From Phyllobacteriaceae bacterium UBA1940 (GTDB lineage Bacteria > Pseudomonadota > Alphaproteobacteria > Rhizobiales > Rhizobiaceae), in contig DDFA01000133.1 of the NCBI GenBank assembly GCA_002336975.1, forward strand, positions 557 to 8,676: a stretch of 8,120 nt of DNA. Direction: 5' to 3'. Positions 5,974 through 8,120 of the stretch are shown in pieces. Every line of letters begins with the position of its first letter. Position 1 is the stretch's first letter. Both the position numbers and the translations under genes were made by a program. A model generated the notes under the pieces. That model saw only the letters and a program-made list of their open reading frames with translations. It searched no databases and had not been told where the DNA came from.

Positions 5974-6008
5974 CCGGCCCTGTGCTGGGAGAGCCGGAGG
6001 TCGGCACA

Positions 6009-7178
6009 ATGCGCATCGCAACAGTCCAGGCATGGTGGATACGGGTTCCCATCGAGGTGGGCCGGCAGCACACCAGCGACTTCGGCCAGTTGACGACGTT
6101 CGACGCCGCCATCTTGCGCATCGAAACCGACGACGGCGTCGTCGGCTGGGGCGAAGGCAAGAATGCGGCCGGCAGCGCCGGCAACTACGGCGCGCTGGTG
6201 TCGCTGATCAACAATGAGGTCGGCCCGCGCATCATCGGCCGCGACGCGCGCGACATCGCCGGCGTCTGGGAGTTCCTCTACAACGGCGTGCGCGCCGGCA
6301 AGGCCGCGCGCGGCGGCCACGCCATGCCGGAACTGGCGCGCCGCGGGCTGACGCTCGCCGCCATCAGCGCCGTCGACATCGCGCTCTGGGACATTCTCGG
6401 CAAGTCGCTCGGCGTACCGGTCTGGCAACTTCTGGGCGGCCGCAAGGCGGAACGCCTGCCGGCCTACGCCTCCGGCGGCTGGGCCGGGGCGGACAAGATC
6501 GGCGAGCAGCTCGGCTCCTACATCGACAAGGGCGGCTTTCGCACGGTCAAGATGCGCGTCGGCGCGATGGACGGCGCGCCGCACCGCTCGGCCGGGCGCG
6601 TCAGGGCCGCGCGCAAGGCGCTTGGTCCCGACGTCGAGATCGCCGTCGACGCCCACGGCACCTATACCGTCGCCGATGCCAAGCGGTTCATCAAGCTGGT
6701 CGAGGACTGCGACCTGGCCTGGTTCGAGGAACCGGTCTCCGGCGACGACAAGGCCGGCATGGCCGAGGTGCGCGCCGCCGGCTGCGTTCCGATTTCGGCG
6801 GGCGAAAGCGAGACCACCCGCTTCGACTTCCGCGACCTTGCGGTGCTGCGCGCCGTCGACATCTTTCAGCCCGACCCGGCCTATTGCGGCGGCATCACCG
6901 AGGCGTTCCGCATCGCCGCGCTGGCCAGCGCCTTCAATCTGCGCTTTGCGCCGCATCTTTGGGCAGGCGCCCCATGCTTCTTTTCAGGCCTGCACCTCAA
7001 CGCCGCGGCGCCCGCGAGCTTCATCATCGAATATTCGCTTGGCGCCAACCCGATGATCCACGACCTCGTTGAGGAAACCGTGGAAGCAGTCGAAGGTACG
7101 ATTGCTATCCCTGACAGGCCCGGACTAGGTTTCACCATCAATGAGTCCTTCCTGAAGGCGCACATCCACGACGGATAG
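6009..7178 (+). CDS. Enolase-superfamily sugar-acid dehydratase (mandelate racemase/galactonate dehydratase type)
   Basis: A 389-residue metal-dependent enzyme of the enolase superfamily. The N-terminal capping domain contains DDGVVGWGEG (41-50) and the barrel follows. Predicted Mg ligands are Asp214 (VDAHGTY), Glu240 (WFEEP) and Glu266 (SAGES). His216 follows the first ligand as D-x-H, and Asp289 (QPDP) with His316 (APHLW) forms the His-Asp dyad. These positions, plus Glu341, keep the exact spacings I recall for E. coli D-galactonate dehydratase (183, 185, 209, 235, 258, 285, 310). The second strand reads K-M-R (181-183), not the K-x-K of mandelate racemase, so acid/base chemistry by His216 and His316 is expected: loss of water from an aldonate to give a 2-keto-3-deoxy acid. 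The exact aldonate is unknown. ATG 6009 is chosen over the upstream GTG at 5982 because GGAGG (5996-6000) lies 8 bases before it. The regulator starts 4 bases after its stop. Confidence 0.85.
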   Translation: MRIATVQAWWIRVPIEVGRQHTSDFGQLTTFDAAILRIETDDGVVGWGEGKNAAGSAGNYGALVSLINNEVGPRIIGRDARDIAGVWEFLYNGVRAGKAARGGHAMPELARRGLTLAAISAVDIALWDILGKSLGVPVWQLLGGRKAERLPAYASGGWAGADKIGEQLGSYIDKGGFRTVKMRVGAMDGAPHRSAGRVRAARKALGPDVEIAVDAHGTYTVADAKRFIKLVEDCDLAWFEEPVSGDDKAGMAEVRAAGCVPISAGESETTRFDFRDLAVLRAVDIFQPDPAYCGGITEAFRIAALASAFNLRFAPHLWAGAPCFFSGLHLNAAAPASFIIEYSLGANPMIHDLVEETVEAVEGTIAIPDRPGLGFTINESFLKAHIHDG

Positions 7179-7182
7179 TTTT

Positions 7183-7896
7183 ATGCAAGAGAAAAGCCTT
7201 CTCGCCGATCTGGCAGCCTATCTGTTTGCAAACTCCGACCAGGAGAGCGGGCGCACGCCGTCGGAACGGGAGCTTGCGGACCATTTTGTCGTCAGCCGCG
7301 GCCAGATTCGCGAGGCGCTGGCCATCCTCGAGGCGATGCGCATCGTTGAGCGCCGCGCCAAGTCCGGCATCTACCTGACCACCCGGAACGCCAGCGTCGA
7401 GGCGCTGGCGCTGTTCGCCAAGGCGGGCGTGCCGCTCGACCCGATCCAGATCTACGAGACGGTCGAACTGCGCAAGATCCACGAAATCAGGGCGGCCGAG
7501 CTCGCATGTTCGCGCGCCACCGACGAGAATTTCGACAGGCTGGCCCAGATATTGCGCGAATCCGAAATCGCGCTTGAAAAAGGCGAGCCGCTCGCCCGCC
7601 TCGACCGCGATTTTCACCTCGAGATCGTGCGCGCCACCCAAAACTCCGTGTTTCACAAGATCTGCAGCGTCTACTACGTGCTGGGCGAACAGCGGCTGCC
7701 GATCTACTTCTCCGATCCCGAACGCGGCCGTCGCTCGCACAACGAACATGTACAGATCTTTGAGGCGTTGAAGCGGCGCGACGGCAATCTGGCGCAGGCG
7801 CTGATGAGTTCGCACCTGCAAGGCGCAGAGAGCTACTGGAAGGGCCTCATCGGCGGCGTCACCGGAGAAGGCTCGCGGCCGCCGGAAGCCGCCTGA
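7183..7896 (+). CDS. GntR family transcriptional regulator, FadR subfamily with FCD domain
   Basis: A 237-residue DNA-binding regulator of usual size. The N-terminal winged helix-turn-helix spans about residues 1-68, with PSERELA (26-32) and the recognition helix region [15 protein letters not shown] (38-52). The C-terminal all-helical FCD ligand domain keeps the metal-binding set Asp141 and His145 (DRDFH), His189 (HNEH) and His211 (SSHLQ). Such regulators normally bind organic or sugar acids and leave DNA on ligand binding. A sugar acid or keto acid of this pathway is therefore the likely inducer. Family operators have the form TNGTNNNACNA, and two such sites lie at 4812-4826 and 4991-5001. 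The gene starts 4 bases after the dehydratase stop with only a weak Shine-Dalgarno, which suggests translational coupling. Being in the operon it controls would give feedback. Repressor rather than activator is the default assumption. Confidence 0.9.
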   Translation: MQEKSLLADLAAYLFANSDQESGRTPSERELADHFVVSRGQIREALAILEAMRIVERRAKSGIYLTTRNASVEALALFAKAGVPLDPIQIYETVELRKIHEIRAAELACSRATDENFDRLAQILRESEIALEKGEPLARLDRDFHLEIVRATQNSVFHKICSVYYVLGEQRLPIYFSDPERGRRSHNEHVQIFEALKRRDGNLAQALMSSHLQGAESYWKGLIGGVTGEGSRPPEAA

Positions 7897-8030
7897 TGCC
7901 GCTCGTCTTTTCCAGCATGGCGCTGCATCCGCGCGCCCTGGAACTGCTTGGCGGCAACGCCGATCTGCTGGTCGCATCGGCGCTCGACGCCGAGACCCAG
8001 TTGCGAGAGGCCGCCGGCGCCGACGTCGTG
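7896..8030 (+). CDS. N-terminal fragment of a hydroxyacid dehydrogenase-like protein, cut at a chimeric junction
   Basis: The ATG at 7896 overlaps the TGA of the GntR gene (TGATG) and has GGAAG 7 bases upstream, the normal form of a coupled operon gene. About 45 residues are readable, from [18 protein letters not shown] to REAAGADVV. They resemble the start of D-isomer-specific 2-hydroxyacid (phosphoglycerate-type) dehydrogenases, where a hydrophobic IVR-like strand would come next. Instead, from about 8031 the frame stays open only because it runs antisense to a PurL coding sequence. No Rossmann motif or catalytic residue is within reach, so the identification is tentative. If right, it would be a second, distinct dehydrogenase for the same pathway. 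Confidence 0.5.
8004..8030. other. Dual-reading junction segment
   Basis: These 27 GC-rich bases encode REAAGADVV on the plus strand, a good continuation of the hydroxyacid dehydrogenase-like protein, and HDVGAGGLS on the minus strand, the PurL signature. Sequence to the left fits only the former and sequence to the right only the latter. The segment is therefore the likely point of shared sequence where two unrelated DNAs were joined. Confidence 0.6.
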
Positions 8031-8120
8031 CACCGACAGGATGGGGTTGTCCGCGCCGAGGCGCCAGCAGCGGTCGATGACTTCCTGGGCACGGCGCTGG
8101 ATTTCCGGGTTGCCGCGCTG
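8004..8120 (-). CDS. purL: Fragment of large-type PurL (phosphoribosylformylglycinamidine synthase), out of place
   Basis: The minus-strand frame entering at 8120 encodes 39 residues that match a highly conserved part of large FGAM synthase. It has QRGNPE at the start, then EVIDRCW, NPIL and HDVGAGGLS at 8030-8004. In large PurL proteins this is followed by N-A-x-P-E-L. Here the next residues are QLGLGVERR and the similarity stops at once, so the fragment ends at 8004 at the latest. PurL makes FGAM from FGAR in purine synthesis. From general knowledge, alphaproteobacteria use the short PurL with PurQ and PurS, whereas this long form is typical of gamma- and betaproteobacteria. Its position inside the start of a catabolic gene on the other strand is not a natural arrangement. 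It reads as foreign sequence joined at the window end, either by misassembly or by rearrangement. Confidence 0.75.

Noticed and set aside
5982..6008. GTG start for the dehydratase
   Set aside because: GGAGG at 5996-6000 serves the ATG at 6009, and the protein from that ATG begins at the expected first strand.
5904..6956. 350-codon minus-strand frame opposite the dehydratase
   Set aside because: The plus strand has the full enolase-superfamily residue set with exact spacing. The antisense frame is a composition artefact.
7833..8033. Minus-strand 66-codon frame starting with GTG at 8033 as a small gene
   Set aside because: Its first residues are the internal PurL motif HDVGAGGLS, so the GTG is an internal Val codon. 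The rest is antisense to the 7896 gene and to the end of the GntR gene.
1..8120. CRISPR arrays, tRNA or rRNA genes, insertion sequences, phage or defence genes
   Set aside because: No regularly spaced repeats, RNA-gene signatures, transposase or terminal inverted repeats were seen. All long stretches are explained by the genes listed.

Overview
This 8.1-kb window is GC-rich and densely coded. It most resembles a Hyphomicrobiales-type alphaproteobacterium (Mesorhizobium, Phyllobacterium or Aminobacter-like). That placement is an inference from gene style and composition. No rRNA, tRNA, mobile element or CRISPR was seen.

Layout, left to right. (1) Positions 58-444 (minus) encode a small secreted protein of the AprI/Inh protease-inhibitor type. 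(2) Positions 498-1466 (minus) encode an NADPH-type D-2-hydroxyacid dehydrogenase. It is set apart from the genes upstream by a probable intrinsic terminator and carries its own inverted repeat upstream. (3) A three-gene minus-strand operon runs from 4708 to 1570: a TIM-barrel sugar isomerase/epimerase, a Gfo/Idh/MocA oxidoreductase and a ketose 3-epimerase-like protein. (4) A 362-base divergent control region spans 4709-5070. (5) A plus-strand operon follows: a second ketose 3-epimerase-like protein (5071-5973), an enolase-superfamily sugar-acid dehydratase (6009-7178), a GntR/FadR-type FCD regulator (7183-7896), and the start of another hydroxyacid dehydrogenase-like gene at 7896.

The two operons look like one regulated catabolic module for an unidentified sugar or sugar acid. 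Three TIM-barrel isomerases and one oxidoreductase would rearrange the substrate. The dehydratase would give a 2-keto-3-deoxy acid, and the dehydrogenases could act on 2-keto or 2-hydroxy acids. The control region holds two sites matching the FadR-subfamily operator form TGGT-N3-ACCA, one near each divergent promoter. The GntR regulator encoded in the same cluster is the obvious candidate to bind both. No transporter, kinase or aldolase is in view, so the substrate cannot be named.

The right end is anomalous. The last ~117 bases on the minus strand encode a near-canonical piece of the large-type PurL (FGAM synthase), joined to the start of the hydroxyacid dehydrogenase-like gene on the plus strand across a short segment that reads well as both proteins. 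This looks like a chimeric junction (assembly or rearrangement) and should not be read as normal gene order.
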